Shown: positions 1 to 5,698, counted from the stretch's first letter. The stretch: 9,992 nt of DNA from Oscillospiraceae bacterium (GCA_014796735.1 JAAVIG010000104.1:1-9992); one strand, 5' to 3'. Notes: a model not told the origin generated them from the letters alone. Made by a program: numbers and translations.

Positions 1-133
1 GTTATAAGGATTGTGCTATTTTATAAATGAAACAGCATAAGGTGAAGCTTATTGCACCTTCTCCCCCCCTTTGGAGTCACCTTAAGCCCCGCGCGGGAGC
101 GCAAACTGCACTTGCTTCCGAAAATAAAGAGAA

Positions 134-277
134 CACCACATAAAGCGTAGCTCTAAGAATTAGTAAATCGGCAGTTTTCCATAAAAGCAAAGCACTACAT
201 AAAGCGCAGCTTTAAAAAACCCGTTTTACAATGCTTTCCAAAAAGCACCTCACAGCTCAAAACGCAGTTTTAAAAAG
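134..277. repeat. Three degenerate ~59-nt-spaced repeats
   Basis: The 23-nt blocks at 134-156 and 193-215 match at 20 of 23 positions and share the core ACATAAAGCG. A weaker third copy at about 259-277 keeps the AAACGCAGTTTTAAAAAGC pattern. In the second copy the core AAAGC-GCA-GCTTT can form a 5-bp hairpin. The even spacing suggests an old tandem duplication. No function is evident. Confidence 0.45.
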
Positions 278-374
278 CCTAACGCAGTCAAAAAGGCATT
301 CCGCCGATTGAGGATCCCCACCCCCAAAATTACACTTCCCGCATAAAAGTTACATTTTTTGATACACTATAAAC

Positions 375-410
375 ATTGTCTCACAAAATGTGCAAAGATT
401 TTGTGACAAT
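375..410. other. Bulged inverted repeat before tRNA promoter
   Basis: The arm ATTGTCTCACAAAAT (375-389) pairs with ATTTTGTGACAAT (398-410) over 13 bp with a 2-nt bulge and an 8-nt loop. It ends 27 nt before the -35 box. No U-tract follows on either strand, so it is not a normal terminator. It could be an operator or a structural spacer. Confidence 0.5.
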
Positions 411-437
411 TTCTAATAAAAAAACAGAAAAAAAGTA

Positions 438-466
438 TTGACAAGCTTTAAAAAAACGTGTATAAT
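438..466 (+). promoter_or_regulatory. Strong sigma-A promoter of the tRNA operon
   Basis: A perfect -35 TTGACA (438-443) and a perfect -10 TATAAT (461-466) are separated by exactly 17 nt. An A-rich tract lies just upstream. Transcription should start near 473, about 23 nt before the first tRNA. A double-consensus promoter fits a stable-RNA operon. Confidence 0.92.
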
Positions 467-472
467 ATAAAA

Positions 473-490
473 GCCGTCAGACAAGGCGGC
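473..490 (+). other. Leader hairpin before tRNA-Val
   Basis: GCCGTC (473-478) pairs with GGCGGC (485-490) through 6 bp, including one G-U pair, around a 6-nt loop. It lies at the predicted transcript start and ends 5 nt before the tRNA. It is the first of five hairpins that each precede a tRNA in this operon. Confidence 0.5.
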
Positions 491-495
491 GTATT

Positions 496-571
496 GGGAG
501 CTTAGCTCAGCTGGGAGAGCATCTGCCTTACAAGCAGAGGGTCACAGGTTCGAGCCCTGTAGCTCCCACCA
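496..571 (+). tRNA. tRNA-Val (anticodon TAC)
   Basis: This is a complete 76-nt cloverleaf with its CCA end encoded. The acceptor GGGAGCT pairs with AGCTCCC. The D arm is GCTC/GAGC. The anticodon stem TCTGC/GCAGA encloses the loop CTTACAA, giving anticodon TAC, which reads valine GTA and other GTN codons by wobble. The T arm is ACAGG-TTCGAGC-CCTGT with discriminator base A. It is the first gene of a five-tRNA operon. Confidence 0.97.
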
Positions 572-624
572 AAACTCAGTCGGCGGCAGTTTGATTGTCG
601 GCTGTTTTTTGTTCAAATTCCATA

Positions 625-650
625 CCATATTCTCCCAAGGGAGAATATGG
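625..650 (+). other. 12-bp inverted repeat abutting tRNA-Asp
   Basis: CCATATTCTCCC (625-636) is the exact reverse complement of GGGAGAATATGG (639-650), leaving only AA between the arms. The final GG is also the first two bases of mature tRNA-Asp, so the hairpin competes with the tRNA acceptor end. The minimal 2-nt loop means the terminal pairs must open in RNA. Confidence 0.75.
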
Positions 651-725
651 CCCGGTAGTTCAGCTGGTTAGAACGCTAGCCTGTCACGCTAGAGGTCGTG
701 GGTTCGAACCCCATCCGGGTCGCCA
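649..725 (+). tRNA. tRNA-Asp (anticodon GTC)
   Basis: This is a complete 77-nt cloverleaf with an encoded CCA end. The acceptor GGCCCGG pairs with CCGGGTC (one G-T pair). The anticodon stem CTAGC/GCTAG encloses the loop CTGTCAC, giving anticodon GTC. The T loop is TTCGAAC and the discriminator is G, as expected for tRNA-Asp. A 12-bp hairpin overlaps its first two bases, and a GAAA-capped hairpin (726-739) follows its CCA end directly. Confidence 0.97.
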
Positions 726-739
726 CCGCCGAAAGGCGG
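726..739 (+). other. GNRA hairpin after tRNA-Asp
   Basis: CCGCC (726-730) and GGCGG (735-739) close a GAAA tetraloop immediately 3' of the encoded CCA. No U-tract follows, so it is more likely a processing or stability element than a terminator. Confidence 0.5.
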
Positions 740-800
740 CGGTCGTTTCCCTAAAAAGAGCGGCCGTTCTTAACCCCCTTTACTTTTATCACCCAATCGT

Positions 801-826
801 TTCTGCTCATATTCAGATGAGCAGAA
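801..826 (+). other. 10-bp hairpin before tRNA-Phe
   Basis: TTCTGCTCAT (801-810) pairs perfectly with ATGAGCAGAA (817-826) around a 6-nt loop. It ends 2 nt before tRNA-Phe. No U-tract follows. Confidence 0.75.
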
Positions 827-828
827 AT

Positions 829-904
<76 letters not shown>

Positions 905-914
905 AGAGTGTTAT

Positions 915-934
915 GCCGCCCAAGCGCGGGCGGC
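915..934 (+). other. GC-rich hairpin after tRNA-Phe
   Basis: GCCGCCC (915-921) pairs with GGGCGGC (928-934) around a 6-nt loop. It has no following U-tract, so it probably does not terminate the operon. Confidence 0.5.
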
Positions 935-1053
935 TGAATACGCTCATTATTTATTTGATAATACGTAAAATGGCTTGTATTTACATTAAGTGCGACTTGC
1001 TCGTAAGCGCATAAACGCATATATATGTAAATACCGAAAAGCCAATTGCAATT

Positions 1054-1067
1054 ACGGCGAAAGCCGT
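1054..1067 (+). other. GNRA hairpin before tRNA-Gly
   Basis: ACGGC (1054-1058) and GCCGT (1063-1067) close a GAAA tetraloop ending 10 nt before tRNA-Gly. It is the shortest of the pre-tRNA hairpins. Confidence 0.45.
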
Positions 1068-1077
1068 TTATATAGAT

Positions 1078-1153
1078 GCGGATTTAGCTCATCTGGTAGA
1101 GCGCCACCTTGCCAAGGTGGAGGTAGCGAGTTCGAGCCTCGTAATCCGCTCCA
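1078..1153 (+). tRNA. tRNA-Gly (anticodon GCC)
   Basis: This is a complete 76-nt cloverleaf with an encoded CCA. The acceptor GCGGATT pairs with AATCCGC. The anticodon stem CCACC/GGTGG encloses the loop TTGCCAA, giving anticodon GCC. The T arm has loop TTCGAGC and the discriminator is T. It is the fourth gene of the operon. Confidence 0.97.
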
Positions 1154-1227
1154 GTAGTTTGTTGGAATATTTTTACGGTATTCCGAATAAGCTATACCAA
1201 GCTTCTGCAAAAGCGGGGGCAGTGAGT

Positions 1228-1272
1228 TTTTCGTTTTTGTGAACAAAAGTTGCGTATTCACAAAAGCGAAAA
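1228..1272 (+). other. 16-bp hairpin before tRNA-Cys
   Basis: The arm 1228-1243 (TTTTCGTTTTTGTGAA) pairs with 1257-1272 (TTCACAAAAGCGAAAA) over 16 bp with one U-G pair and a 13-nt loop. It ends 2 nt before tRNA-Cys and is the longest spacer hairpin of the operon. Its right arm is A-rich, so it is not a plus-strand terminator. Confidence 0.75.
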
Positions 1273-1274
1273 CC

Positions 1275-1348
1275 GGCGCTATAGCCAAGTGGTAAGGCGT
1301 GGGTCTGCAACACCCTGATCCCCGGTTCAAATCCGGGTGGCGCCTCCA
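1275..1348 (+). tRNA. tRNA-Cys (anticodon GCA)
   Basis: This is a complete 74-nt cloverleaf with an encoded CCA. The acceptor GGCGCTA pairs with TGGCGCC. The anticodon loop CTGCAAC gives anticodon GCA. The T loop is TTCAAAT. The discriminator is U, which is the identity base of bacterial tRNA-Cys. It is the last tRNA of the operon, followed by a short hairpin GCAGCG/CGCTGC (1349-1363) and then the terminator. Confidence 0.97.
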
Positions 1349-1368
1349 GCAGCGTGACGCTGCACACA

Positions 1369-1401
1369 ATACGCTCCCTACAAACAAGGAGCGTATTTTT
1401 T
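1369..1401 (+). terminator. Intrinsic terminator of the tRNA operon
   Basis: ATACGCTCC (1369-1377) pairs perfectly with GGAGCGTAT (1388-1396) around a 10-nt loop, and a run of T follows directly (1397-1401). It sits 20 nt after tRNA-Cys and ends the transcript. Confidence 0.9.
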
Positions 1402-1445
1402 ATGCTTGTTTTCCGAAAAATCTTTTTCGTCAATGGAATACAGCT

Positions 1446-1493
1446 TTGTGCTATAATATATGCGTAGGAAATCATGGACATAGTTTGATAAAT
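1446..1493 (+). promoter_or_regulatory. Duplicated -10/leader element, copy 1
   Basis: This 48-nt block matches 4362-4409 at 44 of 48 positions without gaps. It starts TTGTGCTATAATAT and contains a perfect -10 box (1452-1457), then GAAATCATGGACATAGTT. I see no good -35 at the correct distance in this copy (1429-1434 is GTCAAT), whereas copy 2 has one. Both copies hold a start-stop mini-ORF: here ATG at 1474, MDIV then TGA. A degraded promoter driving the remnant that follows is the simplest reading. Confidence 0.6.
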
Positions 1494-1580
1494 GTTGAGT
1501 TTGTAAACTACGCAGATTATCTTGAAGGTAACCATTTCTACAATCAAGTTTATGCAAGCCGTGTTGCTCCGGTAAAATAA
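1494..1580 (+). pseudogene. Probable 3' remnant of a lost gene
   Basis: From 1494 an open frame of 28 codons ends with TAA at 1578-1580. Its translation contains NYADYLEGNHFYNQ and ends ASRVAPVK, a protein-like composition rather than random sequence. It has no start codon with a ribosome binding site; upstream the frame runs back through the duplicated leader and the tRNA-Cys gene. An intrinsic terminator follows 64 nt later. I infer a gene that lost its body while keeping leader, 3' end and terminator. I do not recognise the family. A chance open frame remains possible. Confidence 0.3.
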
Positions 1581-1644
1581 ACAGAAACGCCTTGATTTGT
1601 TGAATAAGCCTTGAACCGATCAGGACAGGCGCAAATAAACATGA

Positions 1645-1674
1645 AACGCGGAAGGTGATACTTCCGCGTTTTTT
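1645..1674 (+). terminator. Intrinsic terminator
   Basis: AACGCGGAAG (1645-1654) pairs perfectly with CTTCCGCGTT (1661-1670) around GTGATA, and the T-run continues to 1674. It would end a transcript of roughly 210 nt initiated at the -10 box at 1452. Confidence 0.88.
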
Positions 1675-1819
1675 GCATATATGACCTTATATGTAATTTT
1701 CTGCAATGCTTATAAAATGATGATTACAATATTTGCTCCATGATATTGTTAAGATAAAAAATCTCACAAAATAATGTGCTTTCTAATCTTATCAGTATGC
1801 TGCTATTTACTCCATTATA
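1675..1819. other. AT-rich gene-free spacer
   Basis: I see no gene, strong hairpin or convincing promoter here. It is markedly AT-rich and ends in a TATATTATAATATATAT tract at about 1817-1832, where the G+C-rich sigma fragment begins. The sharp base-composition change marks a likely breakpoint. Confidence 0.4.
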
Positions 1820-2014
1820 TTATAATATATATGAGTTTGAAGAATATTCACCCGAAAGCTCGTCGATCTCGTCCTCGGAGAGCGTGCCGCGCGAGAAATT
1901 CCTCGCGACGGTACATACGTACCCCGAAGGTTCGTCTATGATCTCACCGAGCGCCGCCGTGCTACCTTGCTTCAGCTCGGAGGCAAGCCGTTTTTCGTTT
2001 ATACTAATAACCAT
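1820..2014 (-). pseudogene. Truncated ECF sigma factor (N-terminal fragment)
   Basis: The 64-residue minus-strand frame runs from ATG at 2014 to a stop at 1820. It reads like the N-terminal part of sigma region 2 in Firmicute ECF-type factors: NEKRLASELKQGSTAAL, then SGYVCTVARNFSRG, then DEIDEL. In intact relatives the last motif continues into the -10-binding helix (DVFF.LW type); here it changes to unrelated residues and stops. The G+C content (visibly higher than its flanks) fits a remnant. The start codon lies inside a 16-bp inverted repeat and has no ribosome binding site. It faces away from the intact sigma gene at 2293. Non-function is inference, but the missing regions 2.3-4 are plain. 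Confidence 0.6.
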
Positions 2015-2051
2015 TTTGACACAGGAAAAAACAAAGTCAAAATGGTTATTA
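2005..2051. repeat. 16-bp perfect inverted repeat
   Basis: The arm 2005-2020 (TAATAACCATTTTGAC) is the exact reverse complement of 2036-2051, with a 15-nt loop. The left arm carries the start codon of the sigma fragment, so the same ATGGTTATTA also appears in plus orientation on the right. It lacks a following U-tract on the plus strand. Confidence 0.8.
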
Positions 2052-2061
2052 CACCCGAAGC

Positions 2062-2111
2062 ACTATTAACCAATTAAAAACCATTTTTCCAATTTTTAAT
2101 TGGTTAATAGT
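2062..2111. repeat. 19-bp perfect inverted repeat
   Basis: The arm 2062-2080 (ACTATTAACCAATTAAAAA) is the exact reverse complement of 2093-2111, with a 12-nt loop. It begins 10 nt after the previous inverted repeat. It is AT-rich and symmetrical, so either strand could form it. Candidates are a bidirectional terminator-like structure, an operator, or the scar of a small mobile element. Confidence 0.8.
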
Positions 2112-2146
2112 ATTAGATATATTACGCTATCCTCCGTTATTACTGC

Positions 2147-2178
2147 GCAGTTGAGAGAACTTTCTGACCTCTCACTGC
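2147..2178. other. Hairpin upstream of sigma promoter
   Basis: GCAGTTGAGAG (2147-2157) pairs with CTCTCACTGC (2169-2178) over 10 bp with one bulged T and an 11-nt loop. It lies 33 nt before the -35 box of the sigma operon. No U-tract follows directly. Confidence 0.45.
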
Positions 2179-2196
2179 TATATATACGGATTTTTT

Positions 2197-2255
2197 AAAA
2201 ACGTTTCATATTGACAAACCTCAAAAAAATTTTATAATAATGCTGTAACGTTTTT
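2197..2255 (+). promoter_or_regulatory. Promoter of the sigma/anti-sigma operon
   Basis: The -35 TTGACA (2211-2216) and -10 TATAAT (2233-2238) are separated by 16 nt, so the operon has a housekeeping promoter. A perfect 9-bp inverted repeat brackets it: AAAAACGTT at 2197-2205 and AACGTTTTT at 2247-2255. The arms would suit a dimeric regulator or DNA looping; that role is inference. Confidence 0.75.
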
Positions 2256-2292
2256 GTGTGTTCAATTGTCTAATATTACAGAGGTGATGAAA

Positions 2293-2787
2293 ATGGACGA
2301 AGACTTCAACGAAATATACAGGCTGTACGCCAAAGAAGTGTACCGCTATATTTTGTCGCTTTGCCGTGATACGACCTTGGCGGATGATATTTTGCAGAAC
2401 ACAATGCTGAAAGCGTTCGACAATATCGGCAGCTTTACGGGCGGGTGTTCTGTTAAAACGTGGCTGTGTTCAATTGCAAGAAACGAGTATTTTAATCACC
2501 TCAAAAAAGCCGATAACAATAAAGTTTCCCTTGACGAAAACACGGACAGCAAGAGCGATAACCCGGAAGAAAGGGCGATTTCAAATCTTTCGGCAGTGGA
2601 TATATTAAAGCTTGTCCACACGCTTGAAGAGCCGTTTCGCGAGATTTTCACGCTTCGCTTTTACGGAGAATTGAAATTCTCCGAGATAGGGGAAGTGTTC
2701 GGCAAAAGCGAGAACTGGGCGCGGGTGAATTTCTTCCGTGCACGGGAAAAACTCGCTCGAATGCTTGAAAAGGAGGACTTAATATGA
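2293..2787 (+). CDS. ECF-type RNA polymerase sigma factor
   Basis: This 164-residue protein has the ECF layout, which consists of only regions 2 and 4. Region 2 spans about residues 5-71, with YAKEVYRYILSLCRD (12-26), the DDILQNTMLKAF core helix (31-42) and the promoter-melting segment KTWLCSIARNEYFNHLKK (55-72). An acidic linker (74-94) follows. Region 4 (about 105-158) has FREIFTLRFYGELKFSEIG and a helix-turn-helix ending in RVNFFRAREKLA. It would direct RNA polymerase to a small regulon, normally including its own operon. I chose ATG 2293 because AGAGGTGAT (2280-2288) gives a well-spaced ribosome binding site; ATG 2287 sits inside that site. Its stop overlaps the anti-sigma start by ATGA. 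The visible promoter is sigma-A type, so autoregulation is not proven by sequence. Confidence 0.93.
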   Translation: MDEDFNEIYRLYAKEVYRYILSLCRDTTLADDILQNTMLKAFDNIGSFTGGCSVKTWLCSIARNEYFNHLKKADNNKVSLDENTDSKSDNPEERAISNLSAVDILKLVHTLEEPFREIFTLRFYGELKFSEIGEVFGKSENWARVNFFRAREKLARMLEKEDLI

Positions 2788-3977
2788 AATGTGAAGTTGT
2801 AAGGGATCTGCTCCCGCTTTATGACGAGAAATTATGTAGCACCGAAAGCGCCGCGCTCGTTGAGGAGCATATCAAGACCTGCGCCGCCTGCAAAGGTCTG
2901 CTTGAAAAGCTCCCCAAAACGGAGCTTCCCAAAGCCAATATGGACGCGCTGAAGCCGTTTGTAAAGGTCAAGCGCAGGCTCCGTGCAAGGATCATTGGTC
3001 TGATCACTCTCGGAGTTGTGCTGCTCGCGGTTTTGATACCCGTCGGATATCTGACGGTAAATCAGATCTTCCACATCAACGGCGGTACCGATTTTGAAGA
3101 TCTGATCTATAAGCATGAGATTCGGCAGTTCGCCGAGATGATCGCAGAAGGGCGCATGGAAGAATATGTACAACGTTATGAGAATTTGCATCTCTGTGAC
3201 ACTCTCGACGGCACGTCGATCACTTACAGAAGTTTTTATCTTGAAAAATTGAAAACCGCCTACGAAAATGTCAAGAAGTACGATCCGCGCGTTGGTGAAA
3301 TCCACTCTCAATATTTTAATCATGGCCGTTTTTTCAGAAGACAATATTTTATGCTTGAATTTACGCGCACCGACGGCTCTGTGCATCAGATAACGATACT
3401 CACTCCAAACTATGACGGCAGCGGATACGGTGTGCCCGATTGGACAGATCCGCGAAGCTATATGACATTATTCACATTTGATGGTGAAAAATCTTTTTAC
3501 GAACTGTGCTCTGTTATTTCGGAGAGCGACATCCCGACCGATCTCCGTGAGATCTGTGTGTTTGTAAACACGTTGTATCTTGCCGACGGCGGCGACATAG
3601 AAGTTAAGATATTCGATAGTTTTCTGCATAAAACAACAGCCGACGCATGGCGGGAAGATAGTGTTGAGACCGCCGGACATCTTTTAGCGATACGTTTTGC
3701 ACCTCCCGATTATAACGCAGTCTATGACGGGTTTGCCGATTTCATGGGATCGAACTATCTGCTTGATGCAGCCGTCGGCAGTGAACGATTTGACGAGGAA
3801 CGGAATATGTTCTATTATCCCGTTATGCTGATAGGCTCCGACGGAGAACGCGAGGCGGGCGTTTCGGTAAAGCTTTATTACGACGAATACGGTTTTCATT
3901 CGCCGCGGGCGGAGGATATCAGGGGCATTACGAACGGCTCTGATCTGGAAATAAAGCTCGCGGGAATATTCGGCTGA
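2784..3977 (+). CDS. Zinc-finger transmembrane anti-sigma factor
   Basis: This 397-residue protein probably binds and restrains the sigma factor encoded just upstream. The N-terminal cytoplasmic domain has the zinc-binding anti-sigma pattern: C3, then H29-x3-C33-x2-C36 (HIKTCAAC), within a zf-HC2-like fold. A basic stretch KVKRRLRAR (61-69) precedes a single membrane helix at about 70-91. The remaining ~300 residues would lie outside the cell and are rich in aromatic and acidic residues; I do not recognise their fold, but such domains usually sense the signal. AGGAGG (2770-2775), 8 nt upstream of ATG, is an excellent ribosome binding site, and the ATGA overlap implies translational coupling. 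Signal and regulon cannot be read from the sequence. Confidence 0.87.
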   Translation: MKCEVVRDLLPLYDEKLCSTESAALVEEHIKTCAACKGLLEKLPKTELPKANMDALKPFVKVKRRLRARIIGLITLGVVLLAVLIPVGYLTVNQIFHINGGTDFEDLIYKHEIRQFAEMIAEGRMEEYVQRYENLHLCDTLDGTSITYRSFYLEKLKTAYENVKKYDPRVGEIHSQYFNHGRFFRRQYFMLEFTRTDGSVHQITILTPNYDGSGYGVPDWTDPRSYMTLFTFDGEKSFYELCSVISESDIPTDLREICVFVNTLYLADGGDIEVKIFDSFLHKTTADAWREDSVETAGHLLAIRFAPPDYNAVYDGFADFMGSNYLLDAAVGSERFDEERNMFYYPVMLIGSDGEREAGVSVKLYYDEYGFHSPRAEDIRGITNGSDLEIKLAGIFG

Positions 3978-3986
3978 CAAATTTAC

Positions 3987-4019
3987 AGATCCGGGAAACA
4001 ATTTATGTTTCCCGGATCT
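3987..4019 (+). terminator. 13-bp hairpin after anti-sigma gene
   Basis: AGATCCGGGAAAC (3987-3999) pairs perfectly with GTTTCCCGGATCT (4007-4019) around a 7-nt loop. It starts 9 nt after the stop codon. The following sequence TAGCTTG lacks a strong U-tract, so it may act as an mRNA 3' stability hairpin backed up by the next hairpins. Confidence 0.65.
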
Positions 4020-4034
4020 TAGCTTGTAGATAAA

Positions 4035-4056
4035 CCTCTCTCGGGGAGAGGGTTTT
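4035..4056 (+). terminator. Second terminator-like hairpin
   Basis: CCTCTC (4035-4040) pairs with GAGAGG (4046-4051) around TCGGG and is followed by GTTTT. It is short but has the expected form. Confidence 0.5.
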
Positions 4057-4108
4057 GCTGTTCTCATCGGTTATCATGGTAATAGTGGTTACGTTATAAT
4101 AAAGAAGC

Positions 4109-4139
4109 GGGGGAGTTTTTTTACTCTCTCACTTTTTTT
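4109..4139 (+). terminator. Third terminator with seven-T tract
   Basis: GGGGGAGT (4109-4116) pairs with ACTCTCTC (4123-4130) with two G-U pairs around six T, then AC and TTTTTTT (4133-4139). This has the clearest U-tract of the three hairpins after the anti-sigma gene. Confidence 0.55.
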
Positions 4140-4344
4140 CTTGCGTTCCGTCTGTTATTCCGATTTATATCTTTATGACAGTGGCTTTTCACAGCCGTTT
4201 GTGGGCATAATATCTTTTGTAGTACTTAGATGTGTTATAGTATAGACGAGATAAGGGCACCACAAAAAATCGCATAACAAAGCCAAAAACGGCGATAGAT
4301 GCAACAACACAATTTAATACGATAGTAAAAAGGCGTGAAAAGTC
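4140..4344. other. Spacer without recognisable genes
   Basis: I find no gene with a ribosome binding site. A weak promoter-like pair, TTGTAG (4217-4222) and TATAGA (4241-4246) with an 18-nt spacer, is possible but unconvincing. Confidence 0.3.
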
Positions 4345-4409
4345 TTGTAATAATACCGGTATTGTGCTATAATATGTGCTTAAGAAATCATGGACATAGT
4401 TAGATAAAT
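4345..4409 (+). promoter_or_regulatory. Promoter and leader of MFS gene (duplicated element, copy 2)
   Basis: The -35 TTGTAA (4345-4350) and -10 TATAAT (4368-4373) are 17 nt apart, placing the start near 4380 and giving a ~68-nt leader. Positions 4362-4409 repeat 1446-1493 at 44 of 48 bases. The leader holds a start-stop mini-ORF (ATG 4390, MDIVR, TAA 4405-4407) without a convincing ribosome binding site. Leader peptides control some efflux genes, but this one is too short to claim that. Confidence 0.7.
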
Positions 4410-4447
4410 CGGGCTTTGTATCAGTATTCGGAATGGGGGGGAATTCA

Positions 4448-5698
4448 ATGAAGGAAACGCTTAAGAATCCATTATATATAAAAATTTTAATAGCGGATCT
4501 AATCTCAAATTTCGGAGATATACTTTATTATTTGGCGCTGCTGAATTACGTTCTTCAAATTGAGCAAAGTGATTTTGCCATTGCAATCATCAATGCTTCT
4601 GAAATTATACCAATTCTATTTTCGTTTCTGCTTGGGTATTTCGCGGATCAAAATCAAAAACGTGTGGCGACTATAATAAAAACATTGGTCGTCAGAATAG
4701 CCGCATATCTGTTCGTCACCGTCATAATCGGATTTAACCCGAGCCTTTTGATTGTAGTAGCGGTCAGCTTTGCTAATTTTATTTCCGATTTAGCCGGACA
4801 ATATGAGAATAGTCTGTATTATCCGATCATCAATCAACTCGTTCGAAATGAAGCGCGTGAAAAGGTTATGGCTTTCCGGCAGTCTCTTGTAATGAGCCTG
4901 AATATTCTTTTTCAAGCGGTTGGAGGCGTACTGATCTGTTATATATCATTCCGTAATCTGGCAATGATCAATGCCCTTACCTTTGCGGTAAGCATGATGA
5001 TCGTGGTTTGCTCAAGGAAGGAAATGCGGAAGTATTGTCAAGACGAGGAAAGGTCAGCGCCAAAGGAAAAGAGATCGGTGAACCAACTTTTCCGTCAGCT
5101 AAAGAAAGAATTAGCGGATGCAGTCAGACTTCTCTGGAAGATACCCGGAATCAAGGAAACATTGGCGGCTATTCCCGTATTAAATGCGGGTCTTGCGGTG
5201 GTAACGTCGATTGTGGTATTACATATGGCTGAGAATCCAAGTTTTTGTGTGATTAGTGCCGAAATCACCATTGCTCTTGTGGCAATATGTGAAACAGCCG
5301 GGAGGATAGCTGGGAGTACGTTAACGATTTTTACATTTAAAAAGATGAAACTGACCGATGCAATCAAAATTATACTGGTATTTATCGTCATTCTGTTTTC
5401 GGGAATTATTGTGCAAAATATCTATATCGTTTTGGCAGCCTTATTTATAGCAAGCCTATTGACCGGATGTGTCGATCCCAAAATGGGAGCGTTGATTTTT
5501 AACAATCTTGACAAAACAAAGTTGGCGACGGCGTTCGGAGGCATGACAACCTATTTTCAGTTGGGGGACATCGTATCCAAGATGCTTTTTTCTGTCTTGG
5601 TAATGTGCTTCACCACAAAGACGATTGCGGGAGCTTATATATTTATCACGGTTATTTTCTTAGGGTATATCATATTTCAGGACAAGGTTAAAAAGTAA
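4448..5698 (+). CDS. MFS transporter, macrolide-efflux (MefA)-like type
   Basis: This 416-residue integral membrane protein probably exports a small molecule using the proton gradient. It has about ten to twelve hydrophobic spans. The signature MFS motif A lies between spans 2 and 3 as GYFADQNQKR (63-72), including D67 and the basic pair 71-72. A charged central loop (about 196-225, RKEMRKYCQDEERSAPKEKR) divides the two halves. Overall pattern and length resemble the MefA-like group, but resemblance does not establish the drug. I chose ATG 4448 because the G-run at 4435-4441 serves as the ribosome binding site; the upstream in-frame ATG 4433 overlaps that run. It is a single-gene unit between its own promoter and a terminator at 5772. 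Confidence 0.85.
   Translation: MKETLKNPLYIKILIADLISNFGDILYYLALLNYVLQIEQSDFAIAIINASEIIPILFSFLLGYFADQNQKRVATIIKTLVVRIAAYLFVTVIIGFNPSLLIVVAVSFANFISDLAGQYENSLYYPIINQLVRNEAREKVMAFRQSLVMSLNILFQAVGGVLICYISFRNLAMINALTFAVSMMIVVCSRKEMRKYCQDEERSAPKEKRSVNQLFRQLKKELADAVRLLWKIPGIKETLAAIPVLNAGLAVVTSIVVLHMAENPSFCVISAEITIALVAICETAGRIAGSTLTIFTFKKMKLTDAIKIILVFIVILFSGIIVQNIYIVLAALFIASLLTGCVDPKMGALIFNNLDKTKLATAFGGMTTYFQLGDIVSKMLFSVLVMCFTTKTIAGAYIFITVIFLGYIIFQDKVKK

Larger units (their letters stand above)
1..437. other. Gene-free leader upstream of tRNA operon
   Basis: I see no credible gene in this stretch. It contains a small stem (AAGGTG at 39-44 with CACCTT at 55-60), a 10-bp GC palindrome CCCGCGCGGG at 88-97, and three degenerate repeats spaced about 59 nt apart between 134 and 277. 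A 13-bp hairpin with a 2-nt bulge lies at 375-410. The AT-rich tract 411-437 just before the -35 box could act as an UP element for the tRNA promoter, which is inference. Confidence 0.6.

Noticed and set aside
134..277. CRISPR array
   Set aside because: Only three diverged copies exist, with no identical repeats and no cas genes in the window.
1275..1348. tRNA-Cys 3' end as an integration site of a mobile island
   Set aside because: No duplicate of the tRNA 3' end and no integrase gene is visible downstream in the window.
1402..1680. Riboswitch or T-box leader
   Set aside because: No conserved riboswitch core or T-box sequence is visible, and no biosynthetic or transport gene follows the terminator.
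2819..4067. Minus-strand open frames within the anti-sigma gene and its terminators
   Set aside because: They are antisense to a gene with a clear zinc-finger motif and membrane span, and they have no ribosome binding sites.
4071..4100. Promoter at TTATCA / TATAAT (18-nt spacer)
   Set aside because: The predicted start would be immediately before a terminator hairpin at 4109, so no useful transcript would result; the -35 is also poor.
4433..4447. ATG 4433 as the MFS start
   Set aside because: It overlaps the G-run that best serves as ribosome binding site for ATG 4448, and the extra residues MGGNS do not resemble an MFS N-terminus.
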